This document shows positions 8,825 to 17,650 of a stretch of DNA of 47,913 nucleotides, piece after piece. Source of the stretch: Cytophagaceae bacterium SCN 52-12 (lineage in GTDB: Bacteria; Bacteroidota; Bacteroidia; Cytophagales; Spirosomataceae); NCBI GenBank assembly GCA_001724175.1, contig MEDT01000047.1, positions 1 to 47,913 of the forward strand. The letters run 5' to 3'. Within the stretch, counting starts at the first letter, position 1. Each line of letters starts with the position of its first letter. Below the pieces are notes generated by a model. The model had not been told where the DNA came from. It made no database searches and worked only from the letters and a program-made list of their open reading frames with translations. The position numbers and the translations under genes were made by a program.

Positions 8825-9727
8825 ATGCACGCGACCGAATTACTTTTACCTGTCCTTTTCCTGTCTGTATTCACTCCTTCCCTTGCCCAGGATACAAAAG
8901 ACTTTACCACCCAGGGCGAATTTACCAAGAATTGCGAGGGACCGGCGGTTGATCGTGAAGGAAACGTCTATGCCGTTAATTTCGCCCAGGACGGGACCAT
9001 CGCCCAGGTCGACCGGCGCGGGAATACCAGCTTTTTCATCACGCTTCCCAAAAACAGTACCGGCAACGGCATCCGCTTCGGAAGCAGGAATACATTCTTC
9101 ATTGCGGATTTCACCGGCCATAAGGTACTGAAAGCCGACCTTGAAAGCCGCGAAGTTACCGAACTGGTGCACGAGCCCCGCATGAACCAGCCCAACGACC
9201 TGGCCATCACCGCAGCGGGCCATATATTCTGTTCCGATCCCGACTGGGAAAAAGGTACCGGCCAGGTCTGGCACGTCAGCCCCGCAGGCAAGGCCCGGCT
9301 GGTTGCAGAAAACCTGGGGACCACCAACGGCATCGAAGTGAGCCCTGACGAAAAAATTCTCTATGTCAATGAAAGCACCCAGCGCAATATCTGGGCATTC
9401 GACCTGGCTCCTGACGGAAGCCTGTCCAACAAACGACTGCTGGTCTCTTTTCCCGACGGGCTGCTCGACGGGATGAGATGCGATATTAAAGGCAACCTCT
9501 ACGTCACCCGCTACGACAAGGCCGAGGTAACGATGGTCTCTCCTGCGGGCCAGGTTTTAAGAACCGTCAAAACCCGGGGAGCCAAAGTATCCAACATCTG
9601 TTTCGGAGGCTCAAACGGAAAAACAGCCTATATCACGCTGCAGGACCGGGGTTGCCTCGAAAAATTTAAAGTTCAATACCCCGGAAGGGAATGGGCGATG
9701 ATGAAAGCCTTTTCCAAAAAGAAGTAA
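8825..9727 (+). CDS. Exported SMP-30/gluconolactonase-family protein
   Basis: A 300-aa six-bladed beta-propeller of the SMP-30/gluconolaconase/LRE family with a cleavable signal peptide (MHATELLLPVLFLSVFTPSLA, then Q). Expected metal-site features are present: Glu in NCEGPAVDREGN, Asn in MNQPNDLAITAAG, Asn in LGTTNGIEVSPDEK, and Asp in FPDGLLDGMRCDIKGN. Such proteins hydrolyse sugar lactones or related esters using a divalent cation; the substrate here is unknown. It lies 21 bp after the redoxin and 2 bp before the lipid kinase, so the three are almost certainly cotranscribed. Confidence 0.85.
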   Translation: MHATELLLPVLFLSVFTPSLAQDTKDFTTQGEFTKNCEGPAVDREGNVYAVNFAQDGTIAQVDRRGNTSFFITLPKNSTGNGIRFGSRNTFFIADFTGHKVLKADLESREVTELVHEPRMNQPNDLAITAAGHIFCSDPDWEKGTGQVWHVSPAGKARLVAENLGTTNGIEVSPDEKILYVNESTQRNIWAFDLAPDGSLSNKRLLVSFPDGLLDGMRCDIKGNLYVTRYDKAEVTMVSPAGQVLRTVKTRGAKVSNICFGGSNGKTAYITLQDRGCLEKFKVQYPGREWAMMKAFSKKK

Positions 9728-9729
9728 AA

Positions 9730-10092
9730 ATGCCCGATCTGGCCAAAGTCTTCAAAAGTTTCGGCTATGCCTTTAAAGGCATTGTTTCCCTTTTCAGGTA
9801 TGAAAACAACGCCAAAGTCCATCTTATCGCGGGCATCTTGGCTGTTGCAGCGGCTTTTTACCTCGAGTTCAGCCTTATCGAATGGTGTATCCTTGTCATA
9901 CAGATCGCGCTCGTCATGGCGGCGGAAGCTTTCAATACCGCCATAGAAAAGCTATGCGATGCGATCAGCCCCCAAAAACACCCTGCGATAGGAACAGTCA
10001 AGGATATTGCCGCAGGAGCTGTGCTTATAACTGCCATAGCAGCGGTCATCACAGGGCTTTTCCTTTTCCTGCCCAAAATTCTGCAGCTGTAG
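9730..10092 (+). CDS. dgkA: Diacylglycerol/undecaprenol kinase family protein
   Basis: A 120-aa integral membrane lipid kinase. The start is the ATG at 9730, two bases after the SMP-30 stop; the open frame upstream lies within that gene. Three hydrophobic segments (about residues 35-55, 58-75, 95-118) and the conserved motif EAFNTAIEKLCDAISP, followed by KDIAAGAVLITA, define the DgkA family. In Gram-positive bacteria this short form phosphorylates undecaprenol; in Bacteroidota the lipid substrate is not settled. It probably serves envelope lipid recycling. Confidence 0.9.
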   Translation: MPDLAKVFKSFGYAFKGIVSLFRYENNAKVHLIAGILAVAAAFYLEFSLIEWCILVIQIALVMAAEAFNTAIEKLCDAISPQKHPAIGTVKDIAAGAVLITAIAAVITGLFLFLPKILQL

Positions 10093-10124
10093 ACAACCAT
10101 CGGATCCCATCATCACATCACCTC

Positions 10125-10571
10125 ATGTCCTACCCTTTAATCCCATTATTCCTTTTCCTGGTTTCCTTCAGCAGCATAAAAGCTCAGAGCACCTCTTTCT
10201 CTTTAAGCGATTACTCCGAAAAAACGATCTATCTCTACGGTCCGAACGGGTACATCAAAAACAACACCTATTACGCCGGACACAAGCTGCTGATGCATGA
10301 ATTCAGCGTTTCGCCCGGAGGACTCGAGCTTTATGTACGCTCCCGGAGAAACAGGAATATCGCGCTGGCCGTCTCGCTTCTCGGCACAGCCGGATCATTG
10401 TATGCGCTTCTTAACCGGAACAAAATAGACTGGAGACCTTTCTTCTGGACCTCCCTCGGCACCGGCCTCATAGCCGCACCGATCAATATGACCGCTTCCA
10501 AACAGCTTAACCAGGCCGTGTGGCTCAGGAATAAAGATGTGCTGGCCACCCCTTCTGGCCCCGGGAATTAA
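10125..10571 (+). CDS. Small exported or membrane protein, unknown function
   Basis: A 148-aa protein that I do not recognise. The start is the ATG at 10125, which begins a signal-like segment (MSYPLIPLFLFLVSFSSIKA, then QS). Upstream sequence in this frame is a shadow of dgkA. The first half is polar and tyrosine-rich (IYLYGPNGYIKNNTYYAGHK). Two weakly hydrophobic stretches follow (NIALAVSLLGTAGSLYALL and FFWTSLGTGLIAAPINMTA), rich in Gly and Ala. Similar small proteins with paired Gly-rich segments are common in Bacteroidota envelopes. It lies 32 bp after dgkA and may be the last gene of that operon. No terminator is visible in the 165 bp that follow. Confidence 0.65.
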   Translation: MSYPLIPLFLFLVSFSSIKAQSTSFSLSDYSEKTIYLYGPNGYIKNNTYYAGHKLLMHEFSVSPGGLELYVRSRRNRNIALAVSLLGTAGSLYALLNRNKIDWRPFFWTSLGTGLIAAPINMTASKQLNQAVWLRNKDVLATPSGPGN

Positions 10572-10636
10572 CAGCAGGCAGCCAGCTTCCCGGCAAGTCA
10601 ACTATTTAGAATAAATACAAATTATATCTCAATAAT

Positions 10637-10669
10637 TTGACCATTTATCGCCACAATCGACTATTTTTG
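10637..10669 (+). promoter_or_regulatory. Promoter for the imelysin/di-heme operon
   Basis: TTG (10637-10639) and TATTTTTG (10662-10669) form a -33/-7 pair with a 22-bp spacer, matching the Bacteroidota TTG-N~20-TAnnTTTG rule. Transcription would begin about 60 nt before the imelysin ATG at 10737. Confidence 0.55.
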
Positions 10670-10736
10670 CACTTCCATCTTTACCAGTTAGGCAAGGAGA
10701 GCCAGACGCTTTCCCCGGCCTTCAAATTATTCAGTA

Positions 10737-11906
10737 ATGTACAGGATCTTATTTTTTCTCGCTCTGGGTACCTTGATTACCGGTTGTGCCGGCGAACAGG
10801 ATCGTCTCGGGCAAAAAGTGCTGGAAAACTATGCTGAGATAGTCTATGCCAGCTATGACGACGCCGTCGAAGGCGCGGTGCACCTCCGGTCGGCCATCCA
10901 TACCTTTCTGGCTGATCCCACCGCCGAAACACTGGAAGCAGCCAAAAAGGCCTGGATAGATGCCCGGCTACCCTACCTGCAAACAGAGGCGTACCGCTTC
11001 TACGACGGCCCGATCGACGGTGAAGACGGCCTGGAAGGGTTTATCAACGCCTGGCCGCTAGATGAGAATTTTATTGACTATGTAGTGGACGAAGCTACGG
11101 GAAAACCCGTTTACGGCGGCATTATCAACAACCCCGCCGATTTCCCGGAGCTCACCGCCGATTTGCTGATCAAAGAAAACGAAGTTCACGGTGAAGCCGA
11201 CGTTAAAATCGGCTACCACGCCATCGAATTCCTGCTGTGGGGTCAGGACCTCTATGATGACAGCGCCGGTAAGCGTCCTTATACCGACTATCTGACCGGC
11301 GCCGGCGCCACCGCTCCCAACGCCGAACGCCGCAAGGAATACCTGCGGATAGTGGCCGATCTCCTGGTCGGTCATCTTACCGAAGTGCGCGACGCCTGGA
11401 AGCCCGGAAGTTCCTACCGGTCGGCATTTGTAAAGAAAGAGAACCTCGAAAGCTCCCTCACCAGCATACTTTCAGGTCTTGGCAAGCTGAGCAAGGGAGA
11501 GCTTGCCGGTGAGCGGATGACGGTAGCCCTTGAAAACAAGGACCAGGAAGATGAGCACTCCTGCTTTTCTGACAATACGCACAATGACATCATTTACAAC
11601 CAGCTGGGGATTCAGAACGTTTATCGCGGCAGTTACAAAAGGACAGACGGCACTGAAATAAACGGACCCGGATTTGCCGACTTGGTAGCGCTGTCGGACA
11701 AGGCGTTGTCGCAATCCATCGACGATCATATCAACAAAACTCTTGCCGCGGCTGAAGCCATTCCCGCCCCTTTTGACCAGGCCATTATCCGTCAACCTGA
11801 AAAAGTTCAGGCCGTCATCAGGGACCTGCGTGCACAATCCGATGAAATTCAGAATATTGCGCAGGCAATAGGCCTTATACTGGTTATTCCCGAAACAAAC
11901 GAATAA
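10737..11906 (+). CDS. Imelysin-family lipoprotein (with GxHxxE motif)
   Basis: A 389-aa lipoprotein of the imelysin (peptidase M75) family. The signal peptide ends in LITGC, with Cys17 the lipidation site. The hallmark GxHxxE motif is intact: GYHAIEFLLWG (Gly159, His161, Glu164). The family includes IrpA, EfeO-like and insulin-cleaving members, and the motif is thought to bind metal, usually iron. Despite the M75 label, protease activity is doubtful for most members. The neighbours (di-heme oxidoreductase, a second imelysin and an iron ABC transporter) argue for a role in iron capture at the envelope. Confidence 0.92.
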   Translation: MYRILFFLALGTLITGCAGEQDRLGQKVLENYAEIVYASYDDAVEGAVHLRSAIHTFLADPTAETLEAAKKAWIDARLPYLQTEAYRFYDGPIDGEDGLEGFINAWPLDENFIDYVVDEATGKPVYGGIINNPADFPELTADLLIKENEVHGEADVKIGYHAIEFLLWGQDLYDDSAGKRPYTDYLTGAGATAPNAERRKEYLRIVADLLVGHLTEVRDAWKPGSSYRSAFVKKENLESSLTSILSGLGKLSKGELAGERMTVALENKDQEDEHSCFSDNTHNDIIYNQLGIQNVYRGSYKRTDGTEINGPGFADLVALSDKALSQSIDDHINKTLAAAEAIPAPFDQAIIRQPEKVQAVIRDLRAQSDEIQNIAQAIGLILVIPETNE

Positions 11907-11966
11907 TGTCAACTGTCTTTCATCCCTCCCGCACAGCATTTGATTTCCGGCGGGGAAACACCGGTT

Positions 11967-13358
11967 ATGTGGTTCCTGAAAAAGATTAGTATCTGGCTTA
12001 CCTTTATTTCGTTGTTACTCCCGGTTGCCTGTCGCCGTCTGTCGCCCGAAAAAGATGAGGAATTGTCGGGCGGGAAGGAAGGGACGGTCTTTATCAAATC
12101 GGTCGATGCGTTCGGGCAGCCGTTTGGCAGTCTTACCCATGAAGAGATCCGCAAATTCCAGATCGGGAATTCCCTTAACAGGAATAACTGGGTAGCGGCG
12201 CCTTCTTCCACTACCGCCCGCGACGGCCTGGGGCCATTGTTCAATGCTTCCGCCTGCGCAAGCTGCCATACGCGCGACGGGCGGGGGCTGCCGTTCAACA
12301 GCGCTGGCCAGCCCACCCAGTCGCTCCTTTTCAGGCTGTCTGCCTTCGATCATACAGGGCAGGTTGTGCCCGAGCCGGTATACGGCGGCCAGCTCCAGCA
12401 TCAGTCAGTCGCCGGGGCCGTTCCCGAAGGGAAGGTTAAGATTACTTATGAAGAGCAGGCAGGGAGCTATCCTGACGGTACGCCTTACAGCCTGCGAAAG
12501 CCTTCTTATGAAATAGAAAATCCCGGGTATGGTCCCTTGCAGTCGTCCCTGATGATCTCGCCGAGAATAGCGCCTCACATGGCGGGAATAGGCCTGCTAG
12601 ACGCCGTGGAGGAAGGCACCATCCTTGAAATGGCCGATCCCGACGACAAAGACGGCGACGGAATCTCAGGAAGGCCCAATTACATATGGGAAGTGAGGCG
12701 GCAAAAAAAGTCTCTAGGGAAGTTCGGATGGAAGGCAAATGAGCCTACGGCCGAACAACAGATCGCCTCCGCCTTTGTCAACGACATAGGCATAACCTCG
12801 GCCATTTTCCCGGCGGAAGCGCTATCAGAAAAGCAGGCCGGTCAGTACGCCGGCTTACCCGGCGGCGGCGCTCCCGAGCTGGAAGAGAGCGCTCTTGAGC
12901 ACGTCGTTTTCTATATTCACACGCTGGCCATACCTGCCCGGCGCGATTGGGACCATACGGAGGTGCTGAAAGGAAAGGAACTCTTCAATAAGACCGGCTG
13001 TACTTCCTGTCACCGGCCGGAGATGACGACAGGCCGGGATGCCGTGCCGGGGTACCTGGCAGGACAGACCATCCGGCCTTATACCGATCTTCTTCTCCAT
13101 GATATGGGAGAAGGGCTCGCCGATAACAGGCCCGACGGGGACGCGGATGGAAATGAATGGAGGACATCGCCTCTCTGGGGCATTGGCCTGCAGAAGACAG
13201 TAAGCAAGCACACTTTTTTCCTCCACGACGGGAGAGCCAGGAATATAGAAGAGGCTATCCTCTGGCATGGAGGTGAGGCAGAAAAGGCCAAAAACAATTT
13301 TAAGGCACTTAAAAAGAAGGACCGCGAGCTGATGATCCGGTTCATAGAATCTTTATAG
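11967..13358 (+). CDS. Di-heme oxidoreductase-like lipoprotein (DHOR/DUF1111)
   Basis: A 463-aa exported c-type cytochrome of the di-heme oxidoreductase/putative thiol oxidoreductase family. The start is the ATG at 11967, which begins a lipoprotein signal ending in LLPVAC (Cys22); the longer frame uses a TTG and adds residues before the hydrophobic core. Two heme-attachment motifs are seen, CASCH (97-101) and CTSCH (345-349), spaced as in this family. An Asp-rich stretch DPDDKDGDGISGRPN (about 224-238) is typical and could bind calcium. It lies between two imelysin genes, 60 bp from the first and 16 bp from the second, a known arrangement in Bacteroidota and cyanobacteria. It may handle iron redox state at the surface; that is inference. 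Confidence 0.92.
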   Translation: MWFLKKISIWLTFISLLLPVACRRLSPEKDEELSGGKEGTVFIKSVDAFGQPFGSLTHEEIRKFQIGNSLNRNNWVAAPSSTTARDGLGPLFNASACASCHTRDGRGLPFNSAGQPTQSLLFRLSAFDHTGQVVPEPVYGGQLQHQSVAGAVPEGKVKITYEEQAGSYPDGTPYSLRKPSYEIENPGYGPLQSSLMISPRIAPHMAGIGLLDAVEEGTILEMADPDDKDGDGISGRPNYIWEVRRQKKSLGKFGWKANEPTAEQQIASAFVNDIGITSAIFPAEALSEKQAGQYAGLPGGGAPELEESALEHVVFYIHTLAIPARRDWDHTEVLKGKELFNKTGCTSCHRPEMTTGRDAVPGYLAGQTIRPYTDLLLHDMGEGLADNRPDGDADGNEWRTSPLWGIGLQKTVSKHTFFLHDGRARNIEEAILWHGGEAEKAKNNFKALKKKDRELMIRFIESL

Positions 13359-13374
13359 CGGGTATACAAAAAAG

Positions 13375-14478
13375 ATGCAGCTTTACCATAACAATCTGAC
13401 ACCCTGCCTATTGCTGGCAGCAGGCCTTATCGTTTCGTCCTGCGGGGAGAGCATCCGGGAAATCCGGAATACCGACCGGAAAGCAGTCCTGGATAGTATC
13501 ACGAAAGAGGTGATCCTCCCTGCTTTCGACGATTTTGCTGTTCGGACGGATTCTCTCGTCGAGGCCACGGAAGTATTTGTAGGAAAGCCTGATGAAGCGT
13601 CGCTGGAACAAGTCCGCCGCCAGTGGCAGAATGCCGCCGTGTCATGGAAGATAGCCGGAACTTATTCTTTCGGCCCTGTGGACGATCATTTTTTATCAGG
13701 CGCTATTGACTATCCCGGCGTTCACTATCCGAACATCGAAAAAAGCATTAACTCCGGAACCGTAATAGATGATTCCTATATAGAGTCGAGAGGAAGCAGC
13801 CTGAAAGGACTGAAAGCAATAGAGTACCTTCTCTATAAAAACACTTCCGGCGACTCCGTAGTACGGGATTTTGTCTTATCTCAGAAGCGGCGCGAGTATC
13901 TTTCTGCCCTGGCATCTAACCTGGCGGCACAGGCTGACAAGGTTCTCGAAGCCTGGAAAGGCACTGATGCGCCTTTTGCCGCCACTTTTACCAATGCCGA
14001 CGGAAGGGACATCAAAAGCTCGCTCAGTGTCCTGATCAACAAGTGCGTAAGCCAGGTAAATCTCATCAAGGATGAACGGCTCGCAGTACCGCTCGGCATG
14101 AGGAATGGCGGGAATCCCGATCCGGCATCTGTCGAAGGCAGGTTGAGCGGCGCCTCGCTGGCGCTTATCAGGAGCGAAATAGCAGGGGTGCAGAAATGTT
14201 TTGGCAACGGGAAATCCGTCGGTTTGTATACGCTCCTGGACCAGTTGGATGCCAGGTACGGCGATCAACCGCTCAGCCTTGCGATCGCCGGCCAGTTTGC
14301 CGAAATAGACCGGGCATCAGGATCGATCACCATGCCCCTGGATGCGGCTATAACGCAGGAGACCGAAAAGGTCAGGGACTTTTACAACTCCCTGAAAAAG
14401 CTCCAGGTACTGATCGGGGTTGATGTCGTCAACCAGCTCGGCATTATTCTTACCTTTAGCGATAATGACGGAGATTAA
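13375..14478 (+). CDS. Second imelysin-family lipoprotein (His replaced by Lys)
   Basis: A 367-aa imelysin-family lipoprotein (signal peptide ending in IVSSC, Cys23). The fold-defining regions are present, including RRQWQNAAVSWK near residue 81 and the two-domain repeat. At the hallmark motif it reads GLKAIEYLLY: the Gly (145) and Glu (150) remain but the His is Lys147. The first imelysin of the same operon keeps the His, so the two copies have probably divided roles, one binding metal classically and this one differently or not at all. It is 16 bp downstream of the di-heme protein and ends the operon before the repeat-rich gap. Confidence 0.88.
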   Translation: MQLYHNNLTPCLLLAAGLIVSSCGESIREIRNTDRKAVLDSITKEVILPAFDDFAVRTDSLVEATEVFVGKPDEASLEQVRRQWQNAAVSWKIAGTYSFGPVDDHFLSGAIDYPGVHYPNIEKSINSGTVIDDSYIESRGSSLKGLKAIEYLLYKNTSGDSVVRDFVLSQKRREYLSALASNLAAQADKVLEAWKGTDAPFAATFTNADGRDIKSSLSVLINKCVSQVNLIKDERLAVPLGMRNGGNPDPASVEGRLSGASLALIRSEIAGVQKCFGNGKSVGLYTLLDQLDARYGDQPLSLAIAGQFAEIDRASGSITMPLDAAITQETEKVRDFYNSLKKLQVLIGVDVVNQLGIILTFSDNDGD

Positions 14479-14958
14479 CCTGTTTAAAATTGTATCTGAG
14501 AATAAATGGTCCCGATTTATGAGAGGTATACTGTTAATTATTTACCCGACTTGAATGTCACCCCTTCGGGGTTTCACAACGTCACTGTATTCACGATTTC
14601 TATAATCATGTCAGCCTTTCAGGCTTTTTATTTTCGATAACCCAATCCCCGAAGGGATGCAATGATTGTAACCATAATTATGTCAGGCTTTTTAACCTCG
14701 ATAATCCAATCCCGAAGGATGCAATGATTGTAACCATAATTATGTCAGGCTTTTTAACCTCGATAATCCAATCCCGAAGGGATGCAATGATTGTAACCAT
14801 AATTATGTCAGGCTTTTAATCTCGATAATCCAATCCCGAAGGGATGCAATGATTGTAGAAAATTCGGGCAGGAGCCGTAAATAAAACCTCGGAGAGGTGA
14901 CACTATCCTGTCAATTGACCAAAACGAATGTTATCATAATAACTAATTTATATTGAAT
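14479..14958. repeat. Repeat-rich gap with hairpin array
   Basis: This 480-bp gap has no gene. It holds a tandem array of four 62-64-bp units (14642-14850), each with ATCCCGAAGGGATGCAATGA or a near variant. Seven short hairpins of the same design (5-bp stem, 3-nt loop, then GACA or GCAATGA) sit at 14560-14572 and 14613-14625 (minus), at 14645-14658, 14709-14720, 14771-14783 and 14833-14845 (plus), and at 14886-14898 (plus). Stem bases change in pairs between copies. The array probably insulates the imelysin operon from the ABC transporter genes or acts as an RNA-level signal; its role is unknown. Confidence 0.85.
14642..14850 (+). repeat. Tandem repeat, four copies of 62-64 bp
   Basis: Copies begin with CCAATCCC at 14642, 14706, 14768 and 14830. 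Units are nearly identical over their full length; small indels (one G lost in copy 2, one T lost in copy 3) account for the period change. Each unit carries a plus-strand hairpin with a GCAATGATTGT tail, facing a decayed minus-strand copy (AAAGCCTGACATAATTATGG). Confidence 0.88.
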
Positions 14959-15987
14959 ATGTTAAAATTACGCTCGATCGTCCTGGTCTTCTTTTCATCG
15001 GTAGTTTTGTTTGCATGCGGCGGCGGCAGCGACGAACAGGTGGTAAATGTGTACACGCACCGCCATTACGAAGCTGATAATGAGCTGTACAAAAAATTCA
15101 CTGACGAAACCGGTATTGAAGTCAACGTGATCAATGCCAACGCCGATGAGCTGATCCAGCGGCTTGAGAGCGAAGGCGCCAACTCACCGGCAGATATCCT
15201 CATCACCGTAGACGGCGGCAGGCTCAACCGCGCCATGGACAAAGGGCTTTTACAGCCGGTTCAATCCGAAACGCTCGATCAGAACATCCCGGAACAATTC
15301 CGTGAGCCGTCCGGCCACTGGTACGGCATGACCTACAGAGCGCGCATCATTGTTCACTCCAAAGACCGCCTACCTGCCGGGCAGATCCTCAACTACGAAG
15401 ATCTCGCCGATCCGAAATGGAAAGGTAAAATCCTCGTACGGTCTTCGGAGCATGTCTATAACCAGTCGCTGACCGCTTCCCTGATCCTTGCAGACGGGGA
15501 GGAAAAAGCCGCTGCATGGGCTAAAGGCCTGGTTGCGAATTTTGCCAGGTCGCCCAAAGGCAACGACCGCGACCAGGTGAAAGCCATTGCCGCCGGTGAA
15601 GGGGATATCGCCATCGTGAACAGCTATTACATAGGCCTGATGCTCCATAGCGAAAACGAGGAGGAAAAGAAAGCTGCAGAAGGCATCACCCTGGTATTCC
15701 CCAACCAGGAGAACCGCGGTACGCATATCAATATCAGCGCTGCCGGCGTCACCCGGCATGCACCGAATAAGGAAAACGCCGTCAGGTTTCTCGAATTCCT
15801 TTCCGGCGCGCACGCGCAGGAGGTATTTGCGGGCACCAACTATGAGTATCCCGCCAACCCTGCCATCCCGTTTCCCGGGCTGCTGCAAAGCTGGGGCGAC
15901 TTCAAAAAGGATACCGCCAGCATTTCGCTCATCGGCCGCAACAACGAAAAAGCAGTGCTCTTAATGGAAGCAGCCGGTTGGAAATAG
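14959..15987 (+). CDS. Iron(III) ABC transporter substrate-binding lipoprotein
   Basis: A 342-aa FbpA/FutA-type periplasmic binding protein tethered as a lipoprotein (signal ending VLFAC, Cys20). I use the ATG at 14959; a TTG six bases earlier is also possible. The start of the mature domain, VVNVYTHRHYEADNELYKKF, matches the FutA/FbpA family, with candidate His and Tyr ligands at about residues 34-37. The conserved tyrosine pair in NSYYIGLML (about 223-224) is the usual Fe(III) ligand site. GMTYRARIIVHSKDR and the hinge residues also fit. It is first in a three-gene ABC operon with the permease 42 bp downstream. It should bind ferric iron delivered to the periplasm. Confidence 0.92.
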   Translation: MLKLRSIVLVFFSSVVLFACGGGSDEQVVNVYTHRHYEADNELYKKFTDETGIEVNVINANADELIQRLESEGANSPADILITVDGGRLNRAMDKGLLQPVQSETLDQNIPEQFREPSGHWYGMTYRARIIVHSKDRLPAGQILNYEDLADPKWKGKILVRSSEHVYNQSLTASLILADGEEKAAAWAKGLVANFARSPKGNDRDQVKAIAAGEGDIAIVNSYYIGLMLHSENEEEKKAAEGITLVFPNQENRGTHINISAAGVTRHAPNKENAVRFLEFLSGAHAQEVFAGTNYEYPANPAIPFPGLLQSWGDFKKDTASISLIGRNNEKAVLLMEAAGWK

Positions 15988-16029
15988 CCGGCAGGAATAA
16001 AGTCAGATTCCTGTAAAATCAACGTCAGA

Positions 16030-17649
16030 TTGAAGACAAGATACATTTGGTGGAACGGCTGGGTAGGGGCTGCTACGGTTTTGCTGATCCTGGTCTGCAT
16101 GCCGGTATTCACGCTGCTGGCGCACCTGGTCACGTCGGCCAGCGATCAGTGGCAGCTCGTAGCTCCCAAAATCGTCGACAGCTATCTGAAAGATACCCTG
16201 CTGCTTTTGGGCGGCGTAGCGCTTTGCACGTTCCTGATCGGCACAAGCGCTGCATGGATCATGTCTTCTTACGAGTTTCCCGGCAGAAAATACATGGAGT
16301 GGCTGCTGATTCTCCCGATGGCCTTCCCCTCCTACATGATGGCTTACAGCTACATCGGGCTGCTCGAATATACAGGGCCGATCCATAGCTTTTTCCGGAA
16401 TAAGGCCGGATGGCAGCTTTCAGGACCGCTCATAGACCTGATGAACCTGCCCGGCGGGGTTTTTATTTTCAGCATCACGCTGTTCCCTTACGTTTATCTC
16501 TTCGCCCGTACCTCTTTCCTGTCGAGCTCGAAAGAAGTACAGGAGGCTGCGTCGCTGCTGGGCAGCAGCCCCTGGCGGACCTTCTTTTCTGTGGCGCTGC
16601 CAATGGCCAGGCCAGCCATAGCGGGTGGGATCGCGCTGGCGTCCATGGAAGTCCTCAACGACTACGGCACCGTCAGGTACTTTGGCCTTAACACCTTCAC
16701 AACCGGGATTTTCAGGGCATGGCTCACATTGGGCGACCTCGACAGCGCTATTAAGCTGGCATCGATACTGACCCTCATCGTGCTGCTGCTGCTCTGGGCG
16801 GAGTATTTCCAGAGAGGCGACAAAAGATGGACTTCCAAAAGCGGGCGGACGGCCCCGGCCGCGAGGCTGGCCCTGAGCGGCGCGGGGAAATGGTCGGTCG
16901 TGGCTTTTTGCACCGTGATAGCCTGTATCGCCTTTGTATTGCCCTTCGGACAGCTGGTGTACTGGGCCGTCAGGACGGCGCACAAGGTGCTCGATCATAC
17001 TTTCGGCCTGATCGTAATGAAAAGCTTTTTGCTGGCTTCATTTTCGTCGCTGCTCATCGTTATGCTCGCCATTGTCCTGCTTTACACCGTAAGGGTTTCG
17101 GGCATCTACCGGATGCGTTACATAACGCGCATTGCCTCCCTGGGGTATGCGATTCCCGGTGCGGTCATTGCAGTAGGGATTATGGCCCCTGTAATCGGGT
17201 TCGACAAATGGCTGCTCCATATTTCCGGGCAGCACGGCCCGCTTCTCCTTTCTTCGGGCCTGTTCATGCTTATCTTTGCCTACGCGGTCCGCTTTATGGC
17301 GGTAGGGTACAATGCGATCGACGGCGGCTTCCAGAAAACCGGCCAGGATGTCAACGATGCGGCCAGGACCCTGGGCTGCAGCTCATGGCAGGCGCTCTGG
17401 CGCGTAGACCTGCCGCTGATCCGCAAGAGTATCTCCGCGGGCCTGCTCCTGGTTTTTGTAGACGTGATCAAAGAGCTGCCGCTCACGTTGATACTCCGCC
17501 CGTTCAACTTCCATACGTTGGCTACGAAAGCTTTCGATATGGCTACCAATGAGCAGATCGCCGAGTCGGCCAACGCCTCGCTGATCGTCATCCTGACCGG
17601 GATACTGCCCATCGTTTTACTTAACAGAATCATCAGAAATAACACCTAG
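16030..17649 (+). CDS. Iron(III) ABC transporter permease (double domain)
   Basis: A 539-aa FbpB/FutB-type permease with two fused membrane domains, about twelve hydrophobic segments in all. Both cytoplasmic coupling (EAA) loops are visible: EVQEAASLLGSSPWRTFF (about 175-195) and DVNDAARTLGCSSWQALW (about 440-460). The frame is open back to the stop of the binding-protein gene but contains no ATG, so I take the TTG at 16030, which places MKTRYIWWNGWVG just before the first membrane helix. It is followed by the ATPase gene after one base. Together they form an importer in the inner membrane. Confidence 0.9.
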   Translation: MKTRYIWWNGWVGAATVLLILVCMPVFTLLAHLVTSASDQWQLVAPKIVDSYLKDTLLLLGGVALCTFLIGTSAAWIMSSYEFPGRKYMEWLLILPMAFPSYMMAYSYIGLLEYTGPIHSFFRNKAGWQLSGPLIDLMNLPGGVFIFSITLFPYVYLFARTSFLSSSKEVQEAASLLGSSPWRTFFSVALPMARPAIAGGIALASMEVLNDYGTVRYFGLNTFTTGIFRAWLTLGDLDSAIKLASILTLIVLLLLWAEYFQRGDKRWTSKSGRTAPAARLALSGAGKWSVVAFCTVIACIAFVLPFGQLVYWAVRTAHKVLDHTFGLIVMKSFLLASFSSLLIVMLAIVLLYTVRVSGIYRMRYITRIASLGYAIPGAVIAVGIMAPVIGFDKWLLHISGQHGPLLLSSGLFMLIFAYAVRFMAVGYNAIDGGFQKTGQDVNDAARTLGCSSWQALWRVDLPLIRKSISAGLLLVFVDVIKELPLTLILRPFNFHTLATKAFDMATNEQIAESANASLIVILTGILPIVLLNRIIRNNT

Positions 17650-17650
17650 C

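Noticed and set aside
14642-14850. CRISPR-like array
   Set aside because: Copies are nearly identical over their whole 62-64-bp length with no unique spacers, and no cas gene is near. It is a plain tandem repeat.
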